DNA of 64,000 bases, taken from contig CM075351.1 in the NCBI GenBank assembly GCA_037693485.1, positions 98,040,001 through 98,104,000 of the forward strand. The letters run 5' to 3'. Position 1 is the stretch's first letter, and each line of letters begins with the position of its first letter. The notes below the pieces were generated by a model. It was not told the origin of the DNA, ran no database searches, and saw only the letters and a list, made by a program, of their open reading frames with translations. Below, piece by piece: positions 48,513 to 60,419 of this stretch. The translations under genes and the position numbers were made by a program. Source of the DNA: Kitagawia praeruptora. Taxonomy: Eukaryota; Streptophyta; Magnoliopsida; Apiales; Apiaceae.

Positions 48513-48772
48513 ATATATAAGTATATAATTAGCCCTCTAAATCACCAGATATCTTTGTTAAATTATTTTTATAACATAAAGGCTATCGGCTAAATACTTT
48601 ATATTTAGGATATATTTTAGTATTTTTCAATTTTCATATCCCCGTCCTTCTCATTTGTTGGGCACGGAGGTTAAAAAAAAGTGTAAAGTAGTAGAGAAAA
48701 GTAAAAAAAAATAAGAAATAATTTAATAAAGATCTTTGATGATTTGGAGGCCTAATTATATCCTTATATATA
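48513..48772. mobile_element. Long-TIR MITE, copy 2
   Basis: It sits in the second 392-bp unit with the same arms and a few substitutions. Confidence 0.7.
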
Positions 48773-48904
48773 AGGATATATTCTTTTGTGTTAGATAGGA
48801 CGGCTCCAACTACTTATTTCAAGAACTAACGGTTCTTATTTATTTGGTCGAACCGAGGATATTCAGACAACCAAAATTTTGGTTTAAATCATTTTTATGC
48901 TTAT

Positions 48905-49095
48905 TATATATAAGTATATAATTAGGCCTCCAAATCACGAGAGATCTTTATTAAATTATTTTTATAACATAAAGGCTATCGGCTAAATACTTTATATTTA
49001 GGATATATTTTAGTATTTTTGAATTTTCATATCCCCGTCCTTCTCATTTGTTGGGCATGGAGGCTAAGAAAAAGTGTAAAGTAGTAGAGAAAAGT
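48905..49095. mobile_element. Long-TIR MITE, copy 3, right arm missing
   Basis: Left arm and interior are present. The sequence leaves the repeat at AAAAAAGTGAGTAAAG before the right arm. Confidence 0.65.
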
Positions 49096-49981
49096 AAAAA
49101 AAGTGAGTAAAGTGATGGGACCAATCAATATGAAGTGAGTGTAGTGGTACTAGTGGAGGATAGTAATGGGTGTAGTTTTATATTATGAAACTTTTTTATT
49201 TTGGATAAGTTTTGGGATGAAAAGAATTGAGACAGACATCCCACAAAGAAAAGTGTAAAGAATTGATAGGAATAGAGGGAATACCTATATTATAATTACC
49301 CTTTTAAAGTTTTTTTTAGTTTTTAAATTTTCGAAGAGGGGCATATATTATAAACCGTATTTTATATATATTTGATATTTTTATGTTAAAATTTTATACA
49401 TATATTACTATGTAACATTTTATTTTGAATATTATTTCGAATCACTATTTCATTAAAAATTTGGATATTTTATTTTTATTACTATTGAATAATATATTAA
49501 TAATTATTTTCGTGAAATAATTTTATTATAAAATTTTTAAAAGACCGCACAAAGTAGAGCTAATTTAACTATTTATTATAAGATTTAAGATAAGATTATT
49601 AAAAAATTATTTAAAACTAAATAATAAAATGCGACCGATTTGTAGAGGTAAAGAGTGTTTTTGAGTAACACTTTTAATATGTGTACATAATTTTAAGTCT
49701 AAATTCAAAAAAAAATTAAGTCTAAATATTAAGATAAAAAAATTCTTATAAATTTTCATAAAGAAAATAATCAAATGAGGAGGGAGGGATGTCGAATCAC
49801 TCCAAAACGCAAGAATTAATGATTTACTATAGCCAGATTGATCATTGGATAAATCCAATAAGGCGAACACTTGGACCACCACATAACATATGAAAGGGGC
49901 ACCCAACCTTTTATACATATGTATAACATAATATAAATTTATATTGATATATATATAATTTCATACTTTTGAATGTGTATT

Positions 49982-50037
<56 letters not shown>

Positions 50038-50520
50038 ACTAGTGTTTGAATATTAAAAACATTTTCTCAAAAAATTATTGTTTTATAGAACTAGCATTAT
50101 ATCGAATATGCATAATTCTTTTTTTACAATCTTGAAAAAGGGATATAGTTTCAAAATTTTGATTAGGGCATTTGAATCACTAAGCCGATCCCGATTACAC
50201 TACTTCGTTTCATCCTACTTCTTTTTATCGTATAACTAAATTTAGTGACAAGCTAAGTCAATAACCAGTTGAGCCTCTCATTGCATGCTTCTTTTCATCA
50301 TACAACCAAATCTATTGACAAATTAAATTAATCACACACATGCCACCAACGATCTAAAAATATTCGCAATTGTTAATTTTAATTATCTAAGGACAAATTT
50401 TACATATACTTATCAATATTTTTTAGCAGGCCGGAGATCGGAGAGATTTTCACTTAGAAGCTTCAAAATATTTTTCTTGATTTTTTACATTTTTTATTTT
50501 TTTATTAAAGTAATTGTTGG
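49096..50520. other. AT-rich intergenic DNA apart from the microsatellite
   Basis: No coding evidence. The 103-codon minus ORF at 49607-49918 is background. Confidence 0.4.
49980..50032. repeat. (TA)n(GT)n microsatellite
   Basis: TA repeats from about 49982 run into an uninterrupted GT run ending near 50031. Confidence 0.95.
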
Positions 50521-50604
50521 GATTTATGGGTGATAGCATAGAGACAACTTAACTATATTTCCCTGTACTTAGTTTTTACTAAGTTGAACATACTGTCACA
50601 GCCA

Positions 50605-50945
50605 GAGTATGTTTTCATATTCGAATAATTGTTGTCATGTAATAATTGTGTGATTTGGGAGAAGTTCATGCATTTGTTCAAGCCTCAAGGAATACATCCA
50701 GAAGACAGTAAGAATAAAGGTTACTGTCATGTCCCTGACAGTAAAGTTACAAGAAGACAAATGTTGCAAAGTCACGACAAAGCTACATCTGACAGCAACA
50801 TTGGCCGAAGCAAGAGACAGTAACATTCTCACACTTGACAGCAAGTTTGGAGTTCTGACAGCAACATTGGCGGGAGCTCGTATTGTCAACCACTGAATAT
50901 TCCTTTGACAGCAGACTCTGCGGTTAAGGTTACTGTCACCTTGAA
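50605..50945. repeat. Cluster of TGACAG/CTGTCA motifs
   Basis: About a dozen GACAG or CTGTC words occur here, including two copies of TCTGACAGCAACATTGGC (about 50788 and 50855) and a palindromic TACTGTCATG...CTGACAGTA pair. Possibly part of an LTR; no termini found. Confidence 0.4.
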
Positions 50946-51550
50946 TTATTTGAATTGAGTATTTTCTTAGTCAAAGCCCGTGACAGGTTACATGTTCAAG
51001 AAACAGATTTGCTGCAACACACTATCGTTTGTAGCAGACCTGCAAGACTACGACAGAAGCTTAAGAGATTCACAAGACAAGGCTGGTCAATTCGAGGAGT
51101 ATGTAATATCCACATCTACTAGAATTGTATTAGCTAGAAATAAAAAGAATCTAGGTTGCTTTACTTATAAGGTTTATCCTGGCTGTATAGAATATGTGAG
51201 TACCATTTTAAACATGTATCCATGAATTTAATTTAAGATTACATACCAAATGTTTATCCAATAATGTTACTTTTACTTATCAAATGTCAAACTTTGCAAA
51301 TGTTTATCAATATTAGATTTTAAAAGCATTTTTAATGCGACAAAATAGGTGTCGTCAATATTTTCGAAAATATTATTATTAATACTTAAGATTTTAAATG
51401 AAACATGTTTTCTTTCCGCTAATTTTTTTTCTCTATAATTCTTAAATATTTAAATTTAATTACATTTCACACAAGTTTCAATTCATCGTATCAACTTCCA
51501 AATAATAAAATCAACAAATAATGATATTATGTATACGATTTTTATAAATG

Positions 51551-51587
51551 TTTTCATGCCGCGCGTAGCGCTACTTTGTTACCTAGT
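51551..51587 (+). mobile_element. Possible Helitron-like 3' end (plus strand)
   Basis: A short hairpin GCGC-GTA-GCGC (51561-51571) lies 11 bp before CTAG at 51583-51586, followed by T. The stem is short, so this is tentative. Confidence 0.4.
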
Positions 51588-51756
51588 TATCAATAATATG
51601 AATAAAAATAACATCTCAACAACCCAGAATATAATATAATATATATTTATCTTTTAACAATAATAAAAATAAATTAATAATATACAGTATTCAATAGTAG
51701 GAGAATTTTAAATCAGACATTATGTCGTAATATCCTCTATAATACCAAGATTCTAC

Positions 51757-51990
51757 GTTGTTTTTTTTTTTGAAACAAAGCCAATTTCATTAAAACTTGC
51801 AAGAATCATACACAATTGTCTCCAACGCACTTGGTGGAGGAGAATCAAAAACATTGTAGCTATTAAGCAAGCAAGGAACTCTAGCCATTAAATGTGTTGC
51901 CTTGTTTGCTAGCTTCTTAACATGAACTATATTTTGAATTACTAAAAACATATACATTAGAACTAAGTTCAACTGCAATAAAAAAAGTAT
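51757..51990 (-). mobile_element. LINE 3' end fragment (RNase H-like C-terminus plus poly-A)
   Basis: The minus frame 51790-51978 ends VKKLANKATHLMARV ... LETIVYDSCKF, resembling the RNase H-like C-terminus of plant L1-type LINE polyproteins (the usual pattern is a basic residue, then AN.AAH.LAR, then a Trp/Pro-rich end). Just beyond the stop comes ATGAAATTGGCTTTGTTTC and a poly-A (poly-T on plus at 51762-51772), the usual LINE 3' end. The 5' part is truncated; no target duplication found. Confidence 0.7.
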
Positions 51991-52847
51991 TACAGGTGAG
52001 TTCCCCTGCAGAATTTAATGATGTGTGTAAGGATTGTTAGATCACATTCTGACCGGTATGAACTTACTAATATAGATTAATGAGGACTTATGTGGGATAG
52101 AAAAAATGAAGAATTAAGTGGCAAAAACAAAGATATTAACAATGGAGGGAGGTGATATGACGTATGGGTGATAAATACAACCTTTTACGGGTGAGAGTAA
52201 AACACCGAAATCGAATAAATAACCGAAAAGAACCGAAGAATAAGAGAAGGGTGATGATATTCGCACACACTAAATTGATGGTTGCACATCCTAAATTGTT
52301 AAATTGACTAGATTATCCTCATTTTATCTCATAATGTCCACTTTGTTAAATTGACTAGATTACCCTCATTTCATTGTAAAATATTATAAGATAATAATAC
52401 AAGAAAAATTAGGAAAAAGCAACCCAATTGGTGTGAAATAAAGAATAACATAAGTAAAAAATTGTAATTTTTTTTAAAATTATAGCTGCAGGACTTTTTA
52501 AAATCTTATACAATTAAAAATTGTGAATACAAATGATCACATCAAGACAATATGTTGATTTACTTTTTTTTAAAAGTTAAACAATTAATTAATCAAAAGA
52601 TATACAACATCTATAAAAATAATCAAAATTATTTTTAATTTAATATAATTTATTTAAACCAAATTCATATTTTAAAAACTGAAAGAACCAAATTCATATT
52701 AAAAAAACTTAAAAACCCAAATCAAAAAATTGAAGTAAATGATTTGGTTTCAAAAATTGAAATAAATTAAAGTAAATTGAATCATTCTTTGGTACCATAG
52801 TACTAGTAGATTGTATTCTGTTATTAAAGCACATTAATTCGGTGCTA
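51991..52847. other. AT-rich intergenic DNA, nothing recognised
   Basis: No coding frame; scattered A and T runs. Confidence 0.4.
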
Positions 52848-53022
52848 GTTGAGTTTGCGTATCGATTCGCGAATAGTGTGGCGCATATGTTAGCAAAACT
52901 ACCTCTATGTCAAGTATAGAGAAATCAGGAATGGTATGAAAATCCACCTGAGTTCCTCATTATTGTACTCAAGTCTGATATTATCTAATAAATGCAAGAA
53001 CGTTTTATTTTTTAAAAAAACA
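52848..53022 (+). mobile_element. LINE 3' end fragment (plus strand)
   Basis: A plus frame reads VEFAYRFANSVAHMLAKLP, a TAG at 52917-52919, then EWYENPPEFLIIVLKSD and TAA at 52986-52988. This is the same RNase H-like LINE C-terminus as at 51790-51978, on the other strand. AATAAATGC and an A-rich tail follow. Strongly 5' truncated and mutated. Confidence 0.65.
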
Positions 53023-53189
53023 AACATTTTATGTGTTTCCAAACTTTATTAATTATATTTTTTTACTATAATAATAATTTTAATACATTTTTTTAATATA
53101 AGCTATCAAATATTAATACAAACTACTAAGATGAGCTGCATTGCTTTCGAAAGTTTCGTGATTCGCTTTTGTTTTTAAGGTTGTTTTAT

Positions 53190-53560
53190 TAAGTAACCTG
53201 ACTTTCCGTCGTAAATGGGGTCAATTACGATGGAATATTTCCGTCGTTTTTGCTCGAGTAGTAAGTTCAGATTTCCGTCACAAATTATCATTTTCGTCGC
53301 AAATTACGTTTTTCGTCGTAAGTTCAAATTTCGTCGTAAGTCTGCCATCGTAAATGGGGTCAATTACGACGGAATATTTTCGTCGTTTTTGCTCGAGTAG
53401 GAAGTTCAGATTTCCGTCACAAATTACAATTTTCGTCGGAAATTTAATTTTCGTCACAAATTCAATTTTTGTCGTAAGTTTGAACAAGGGGTCCCGCAAT
53501 TTGCAATAAATTATTAAAGTAATACATAAGTTACGACTCCGTCGTTAAGTCAACACATTT
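53190..53560 (+). repeat. ACGACGG/CCGTCGT subterminal-type repeats with a 139-bp direct repeat
   Basis: CCGTCGTAA and TTACGACGG words recur in both orientations. The block TAAATGGGGTCAATTACGA... (53213 on) is repeated at 53352. This is the texture of CACTA subterminal regions and matches 60420-61030, so I infer the left part of the same decayed element. No CACTA terminus is visible on this side. Confidence 0.55.
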
Positions 53561-53884
53561 AAAAAAAATAGCACCGGAATCTGGAAATTCCAGAAACCGG
53601 CACCAGAACATGAACACACCACCGCCGCGGCCACGGCCACCTCACCAACCGAACCCAAACACAACACCCATCTCATATCCCTCCCTGTCTTTTGTGCAAC
53701 ATGCCGTGACCGCCATCATTCCGTCCTCCATTTCCTCCCGTCGCCGTCTACAACACCTGCAACCAACAATTCCACCACGCCATTCAACCACCTTCATCCC
53801 ACCTGCAACTGCCGCACCTACACCCAACCTTCTCCTCCGTCTTCAACCCCTCTTCCCAACCTTCAACTACCAGCCTCCTGCAAC
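53561..53884 (+). other. Pyrimidine-rich, Pro/Thr/Ser-coding-like segment, left half
   Basis: A C-rich stretch with an open frame from 53610 (MNTPPPRPRPPHQPN) that runs into the CACTA element at 53888. Similar C-rich sequence resumes at 57373, so this was one block of about 0.6 kb before the insertion. It may be a captured exon or simply low-complexity DNA. Confidence 0.35.
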
Positions 53885-54392
53885 ACCCACTACTACAGAT
53901 TTGCACTTAGATAGCGTTTTTTTTAGCTCTTACATAGCGTTTTTAAACGCTATCTAAGGAGCCGCTATTGAAGTGAGTATCACTTACATAGCGTTTTTTT
54001 TGCCATTCTGTAAGTGCAGCTCTTAAATAACATTTTCAGAAGCGCTATCTTAGTAAGTGTTTCCTAAGCACATGTCCTATTATAGCTCTTTTTAAAACGC
54101 TATGTAAGTGACAGTTTTTAAAAAAAAATTATATAGATATTTTTCTGCCTTCCTTTTTACCTGTACTATTCTTACAATTTTCAAAAATAATAAACATACA
54201 AAAACAATAATATACTATGCTATTAAAAATTTTGATCACAAAATACATAAATAAATTCTGCTACTAAAAAGTTCCAATTTAATGCTTACATTCACAAAAC
54301 AAAAATATAGGTCTTAATTATATAATAAAAGCCTTCATATTACAAAAAGGCTTAAACATTTTACACTAAAATTATTATGCACTAATTAAGCA

Positions 54393-54960
54393 TACTGCGT
54401 ATCTGATCCCAAGTATCTGATCCAGAACAGGGTGCTTTGGTGCCATAGCCAACTATGTAACTCATGAATTGGAGAAAACGTGCCTGAGACTTGGCAAAAT
54501 TTACACTTGGCATTGTTCCCACATTCAGCAAGCTTGTTTTCGTAAAGTAACTCAACAGTTTCTTTCTTTGCCTGCCAAATTCTTTGCATTGCAGACCCGC
54601 TTTACCAGAAGAGAATTAGGATCTTTCTGGAGTCTAAGAAACAACTCATGCAAACTTGTGCATCTCATCGTTCTCTTGAATTTGTTTTGGCACATTTATC
54701 TCACCAGCAATTCCTACACCTTTGTTCTCTGGTGCACACTGAGAATCAAATGTGACAGCAACCATATATTAGGAATTAAGTAAAACAATGTTATATCATT
54801 TGTATGCATAATCATCTTAACTCCTTGGGTTCTTAAGACATCAAGTGTTTAACTTGACTTAATCTCTTGACTATTTTTTCAAGAGTAGAAGCATTGCTTT
54901 TTTCCCTAGGATGCCCTGCTCCTGCAAAAGTTACAATTTTCCAAGTTATTCAAAGAAGAC
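54393..54960 (-). pseudogene. Captured gene-like exon fragments, gene not identified
   Basis: On minus, a TTTTGCAG acceptor-like site near 54930 is followed by a coding-like frame (HPREKSNASTLEKIVKRLSQ). Further on, after stops, comes VAVTFDSQCAPENKGVGIAG, and then a 67-codon frame (KKETVELLYENKLAECGNNA) at 54386-54589. The amino-acid texture differs from the AT-rich background, but several frames and stops are mixed. I do not recognise the protein. These may be decayed exons of one or more captured genes. Confidence 0.4.
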
Positions 54961-56324
54961 AGGCCTTGGAGGAAAAAACAGGTGAATCATAATTTAAAGA
55001 ACAAAAGAAGAACATGTTACATAGAAATAAACAACAAACCACTTGTACAATTAAATAAATCCTGAAATGTAACAGATCTTAATCTTGACAAATTATCATA
55101 AGAACAAGTAAAATATAAAAAAATAATACTACATTGTTGCATAAGTAGAATATGAGTGTCATAAAATGAGGTGACAGTAAGACAATACTACTAGTAAATT
55201 ATGAGATTAGAGAAACTCAAAGTATTTATAAGTTCTTGGGTAGAATATGCTAGAAAGTCTGACTGACAAACATGTATCTGGTAAATCACTTGTGCACATT
55301 TGTTCATGTCTCGCAATGTATAAAAGTTCATGATTACAGAACTTTAAGTTAGTTTGTACTTGTGGGATGGCTTTGGTGCATTTGGAAAGCAGATGGCTTC
55401 ATGTGTGGAGCGTACATTTTTGTTGTGGTCATATCCAATATAGGTTGCATTGTTGCAATGCAGAGTATAGAAATCCATAAGTACTAGTAGCATTGTGAAA
55501 CATAAAAATTTATGTCAACAAGCTGGGATCAAATTTAATGTAAGTTGCATTATCCAAGATATCCCAACTACTTAGAGGAAGTATTTTAGCTTCTATGTGG
55601 TAGCTTTATATACGTGAAATTCACACATCTTTGTTTCATTTTTGTCCGACCTTTGATTCCAAAGTTAACACATATATGACAAACCATTGCAGATCAAATC
55701 ATTCACTACTAACGCACACACATATGTATATATAAGGAATAAAAATTACCAACACATAAATTTACGTAAATAGTGGTCTAAACAAAGATTAGACAATAAT
55801 CCACATACAACATTCATGATTAAAGTATCAGTCCAGACTCCAAATTTAGGGACTCTGTAACTACCTTTGCCAGCCTTAACACAATCAATCATACATCTAA
55901 CCGATTTAATGTACACTAGAAACTTACTGGCAACTCATATGCAGAGATGAATCTGTCCAAGTAGTACTCATACGCAGAGATGAATCTGTCCAAGTAGTTC
56001 ACAGTTAAATAAGCACACTGAGGTCCAAAATTGAAATAAGAATGAACCTATAAAACAACCAATACACATCATCACTTAAATTGCAAGCCAACAATAATCT
56101 TTAGAATACACACACCTTCAGCAAAAATTCACACATACCTTTTCAAACAACTACAAGTCCAATATATATTTTCAGATTCTTCAGCACATAGTAGGCTTGA
56201 CATTGCACAATCAAGACCTAGTGCCATTTCAAACAACTATAAGTCCAATATATAGAAATCTCTCTGTCTTCTTACCCAAAATCTTGATGTATATAAATTA
56301 TGTGCGTAAACGGAGGAGGATTCT

Positions 56325-56603
56325 TTTCTTCTCTCTTCTCTCTTCTGTTGTCGCCATCTTCCATTTCGTGGCCAACATGGTTGATGTCTCCTTAAATTCA
56401 ACATCCGGGTGTTATTTCTTGACCTAGAAAGAAACACAAAAATCCCAATTACCGCAACAATCATATGAGATGCATTACTAAAAAAAATTAAATGCAAAAA
56501 TATCAAAAGAGTATTACATTTTTGTAAAAGTTATTACCTCAGTCCACTGATCTTTCAACCACAGGGCATAAGGTGGAGAAGCCTTTTTCTTCTCGGGGCA
56601 CGA
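56325..56603 (-). pseudogene. Captured 3xHMG-box gene fragment (two exons, one intron)
   Basis: On minus, exon A (56538-56603) sits between a TGTAG acceptor and a GTAATA donor and reads CPEKKKASPPYALWLKDQWTE. Exon B starts at 56423 after TTTCTAG, joins in phase, and reads VKK, a TAA (56412-56414), then HPDVEFKETSTMLATKWKMA. Together they match the first HMG box of plant 3xHMG-box proteins (family pattern SYVLWCKDQW, then KKxNPEADFKE and ILGAKWK). These proteins bind DNA and chromosomes. The TAA stands where the family has a codon such as CAA. The rest of the gene is not seen, so the fragment cannot encode a working protein. The retained intron shows that capture was from genomic DNA, not from mRNA. 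Confidence 0.8.
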
Positions 56604-56679
56604 CTACAGTGTAGAAAATTTGATAACTGCAATCAAAAATAAATATAGTGCTTCTCAATGATAAGATCTAAACAACACC

Positions 56680-57050
56680 TAATCAGACAAGCAAATGCCC
56701 TAACAACAGAAATCGAAGAAGACGAGTGACGGAGCAAGAACAGGCGTTGCAAGCGCGAATTGAAGCGTCATCATGAGCGAAGAGAGTAAAAGGACCGCTC
56801 CAAGTAGAGTACGAAGCGTCGGAGAGCGACGGAACCGTCATAGCGAGTTCTTGAAAACCGATGTAGTTTAAATCAGATCTTGGGAAGATGGAGGTCAATT
56901 GGGAATTAGGGATTGGGGATGGATAGTTTGAATTCGGGATCAAAAGTTTGAATTGGGGATCCGTTTGATATTTATTTTTGATTTTTGATTGTTGATTGAT
57001 TAAAATGAGAGAGAGAGAGAGGGGGGGGGTTTGAGCGGCGAGAGCTGTGA
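56680..57050 (-). other. Possible captured 5' exon or leader
   Basis: On minus this is a CT-repeat followed by a moderately GC-rich block with an open frame (MTVPSLSDASYSTWSG), upstream of the HMG exons. It could be the leader and first exon of the captured gene. There is no homology evidence. Confidence 0.3.
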
Positions 57051-57372
57051 CCTAAAATTATTCACAAAATGAGGTCTTTAGTTTGCGTTGTAGGGTTATG
57101 TTTTAAATTAAAAATAAATATATATTCCTTAAAATACGGTAACTTACATAGCGTTTCTAAAAAATGCTATAAAAGTCGATTCTACCATAGCGTTTATTGC
57201 TGAAACGCTATCGTAGTATATATTTTATTTTTTTATTTAATTTTGATTTTTTATTTATTAACTTACATCGTGCTTTTGTAAAAAACGCTATAAAAGTAAT
57301 GAACTTAGATAGCGCTTCTGAAAAAACGCTATCTAAGTGACATGTCCTAAGTTCAATTTTGTAGTAGTGACC

Positions 57373-58660
57373 ACAACCACACGACCTCCACTCTCCTCCT
57401 ACATTTGCGCAGCCACTGCAACTACACCTTCTCCGCTCTTCCCTTCTTCAACCTCCGTCCACCATCTCCATTTCCCCTCTATTCACCTCTTCAATTCAAA
57501 CCAAAATCACTCCCACCTTCTACACAAACGCCAACTCCATTCACCTCCTGCAATTCCACTTCACCGCGCCTGCGTTGCCGCCTCTCACCCACCCGACTTC
57601 AGCCACACTTCCCTCGAGTCACCTCCAACCACCTCCTCTGTTCTCCTATCTGCTGCAAATCCAAATTGTTAGAAAACCCATTATTAATATTCGTCTTGTC
57701 CTTTAAATCAGCCAAAGGGGTTGATCTAGATTGTGATTTAAAGCCAATACTTTCAACTAAAACACCAAACTGATCCATACCCAATACAATCAAACTATGT
57801 GTATGTATATATAGATGTAAAATAACTAAAAACACAAGAATTCTAATTAAGATCAAAACTTTGTGGTGGGTTTATGTATAGATACAGAAATAGACACAAA
57901 AGATTGCAAATTTGTGTGAAAAAAGGGGGATTGATGCAGAGGAAAGGAAAGAAGAAGAAGCAAAACCAACGTTTTGGGTGGTGCAAACATAAGAATCGGA
58001 GGAGAAGGTGGGTGGAGGGCGTGATTCGACTGAGAGAGATGGAGAGAGATTTGAGGGATTGAGAACCCACGTAGAGAGATTGAGAGAGATTGAGGGAGAG
58101 AGGCGAGAGTCAGGGGTAGAGAGACAGGGGTATTCGGTAGAAAAGAGAGATGGGTTTGTGCTGTGTGTATTAGGTAGTGTGTATTATTTGGGTTTAATGA
58201 GGACCATTGGATGTGTGTTTCTTTGTTTTAATCAAGGACTATAAATTGATTGAAGAAGCACAATCCTTGTGCTATGCTGTCAACCAATACCACATTGACA
58301 CGTGTCATCAAACTGAATTTTAATTTTCCACCCTTAATATAGACTAGAATAAATATTCAAAAATAGAAACTGCTCTAAAAATTATGAATTTTTTACTAGA
58401 ACTTGGAAATATTAAGAAAATTGTTCTATCAAAATCTGGTCAAATTTCGTAGAAGTTTGGTCAACCGTTTGATTTTTAAACGTACGAGTTTTTCGACTAT
58501 AAATTCGACTCCGGTACAAATTCTCAAAAAATTTTGTAAATTTTATCATGGATATAAAATATTATTTAAATGATACATTCCAAGTTTCAAGTTTTTCTAG
58601 CATATGGAAGTATTTATTTGAAATTGTCGAAGTTAAATAAGGATATTTTGTCCCATTTAT
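57373..58660. other. Pyrimidine-rich right half, then purine-rich segment
   Basis: 57373-57665 continues the C-rich block interrupted at 53887. 57930-58130 is AG-rich with GAGAGATTGAGAGA-type repeats and a minus-strand frame of low complexity. No recognised gene. Confidence 0.35.
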
Positions 58661-58666
58661 GTTGAC

Positions 58667-60405
58667 TAGTACTCACTAGTCCTCCGTCTCATATTATTGT
58701 TTCTATATTTTAAATTAAATTTCTCGACAATCCAACTGTACGGATGTCAAGACATGTCTAATTTAATGATATTGCTAAATTTTTAAAAAATAAAAAAAAT
58801 TATTTGGTTGGAGATCCTAGTAGATCAATACTATATTGATCAGTACTCGTAACTAGTAATCAGTCCCATATTATTGTTTATATTTTTTAAATATATTTCT
58901 CGACAATCCAACCGTACGGATGTCAAGACATGTCTAATTTAATGATATTGCCAAATTTTCAAAAAATAAAAAATTTATTTGGTTGAAGATCTTAGTAGAT
59001 CAATACTATATTGACCAGTACTTGTAACTAGTGCTCTGTCCCATATTATTGTTTCTATTTTTTTTTAAAATATATTTATCGATGATCCAACCGTACGGAT
59101 GTCAATATATATTTAATTTAATGATATTTCCAAATTTTCAAAAAATAAAAAATTAATTTGGTTGAAGATTTTAGTAGATCAATACTATATTGATAAGTAC
59201 TCGTAACTAGTGATCAGTCCCATATTATTGTTTCAATATTTTTAAAAATATTTCTCGACGATCCAACCGTACGGATGTCAAGATATATTTAATTAAATGA
59301 TATTCCCAAATTTTCAAAAAATTAAAAATTAATTTGGTTGGAGATCTTAATAGAACATTACTATATTGACCAGTACTCGTAACTAGTGATCAGTCACATC
59401 TTATTGTTTATATTTTTTTAAATATATTTCTCGACGATCCAACCGTATGAATGTCAAGACATGTCTAATTTAATGATATTGCCTAATTTTCAAAAAATAA
59501 AGAATTAATTTGGTTGGAGAACTTAGTAGATCAATACTATATTGACCAGTACTCATAACGTGTGCTTCGTCTCAGACTATTGTTTCTATATTTTAAAAAT
59601 ATTTCTCGACGATCCAACCGTACGGATGTCAAGATATACCTAATTAAATGATATTCCCAAATTTTCAAAAAATAAAAAATTAATTTGGTTGGAGATCTTA
59701 ATAGAACATTACTATATTGTCTAGTACTCATAACTAGTGCTTCGTCACAGATTATTGTTTCTATTTCTTAAAAAACAATTATCAATGATCCAACCGTACG
59801 GATATCAATATATATCTAAAATAATGATATTCCCAAATTTTCAAAAAATAAAAAATTAATTTGGTTGGAAATCTTAGTAGAACACTACTATATTGTCTAG
59901 AACTCGTAACTAGTGCTTTGTCACAGATTATTGTTTCTATTTCTTAAAAAACATTTATCGATGATCCAACCGTACGGATGTCAATATATATCTAAAACAA
60001 TGATATTCCCAAATTTTCAGAAAATAAAAAATTAATTTGTTTGGAAATCTTAGTAGAACACTACTATATTGTCTAGAACTCGTAACTAGTGATTTGTCCC
60101 ATATTATTGTTTCTATTTTTTAAAATATATTTCTTGACGATCCAATCGTACGAATGTCAAGACATATCTAATTTAATGATATTCCTAAATTTTCAAAAAA
60201 TAAAGAATTAATTTGATTAGAGATCTTAGTATATCACTACTATGTTGACTAGTACTCGTAACTAGTGCTCTATCACATATTATTGTTTCCATTTTTTTAA
60301 ATATATTTATCGACGATCCAACCGCACGGATGTCAATATATATCTAATTTAATGATATTCCCAAATTTTCAAAAAATAAAAAATTAATTTAATTGGACTA
60401 ATAAA
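58667..60405 (+). repeat. 176-bp satellite-like tandem array, ten units
   Basis: The landmark CCAACCGTACGGATGTCAA recurs with its CGG (or equivalent) at 58741, 58917, 59096, 59272, about 59447, 59623, 59799, 59975, about 60151 and 60327. The spacing is almost constant at 176 bp. Units contain TTTCTCGACGATCC, AATGATATT, CCAAATTTTCAAAAAATAA and GTAGATCAATACTATATTG. Two variant types exist (TCAAGACATGTC and TCAATATATATC). The array lies inside the decayed CACTA-type region. Confidence 0.95.
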
Positions 60406-60419
60406 AGATTTTAAAAAAT

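Larger units (their letters stand above)
47996..49095 (+). repeat. 392-bp tandem array (2.8 units)
   Basis: Units start ATTCTTTTGTGTTAGATAGG at 47996, 48388 and 48780. The third diverges near 49095. Each of the first two units contains a complete long-TIR MITE; the third has lost the right arm. Confidence 0.92.
53888..57369. mobile_element. Non-autonomous CACTA element (3,482 bp) with captured gene fragments
   Basis: The ends CACTACTACA (53888-53897) and TGTAGTAGTG (57360-57369) are exact inverted repeats, and the 3-bp duplication ACC (53885-53887, 57370-57372) is standard for CACTA. Subterminal repeats of ACATAGCG/CGCTAT-type words fill 53905-54120 and 57140-57345. There is no transposase frame. 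The interior instead carries minus-strand exon-like pieces, including part of an HMG-box gene. This makes it a Pack-CACTA-like element that depends on a transposase supplied elsewhere. Confidence 0.9.

Noticed and set aside
53610..53957. 115-codon Pro-rich plus ORF
   Set aside because: It runs across the CACTA end at 53888, so its C-terminus is transposon sequence. The rest is low-complexity.
58667..60405. CRISPR array
   Set aside because: The whole 176-bp unit is repeated without distinct spacers, and the context is a plant nuclear genome.
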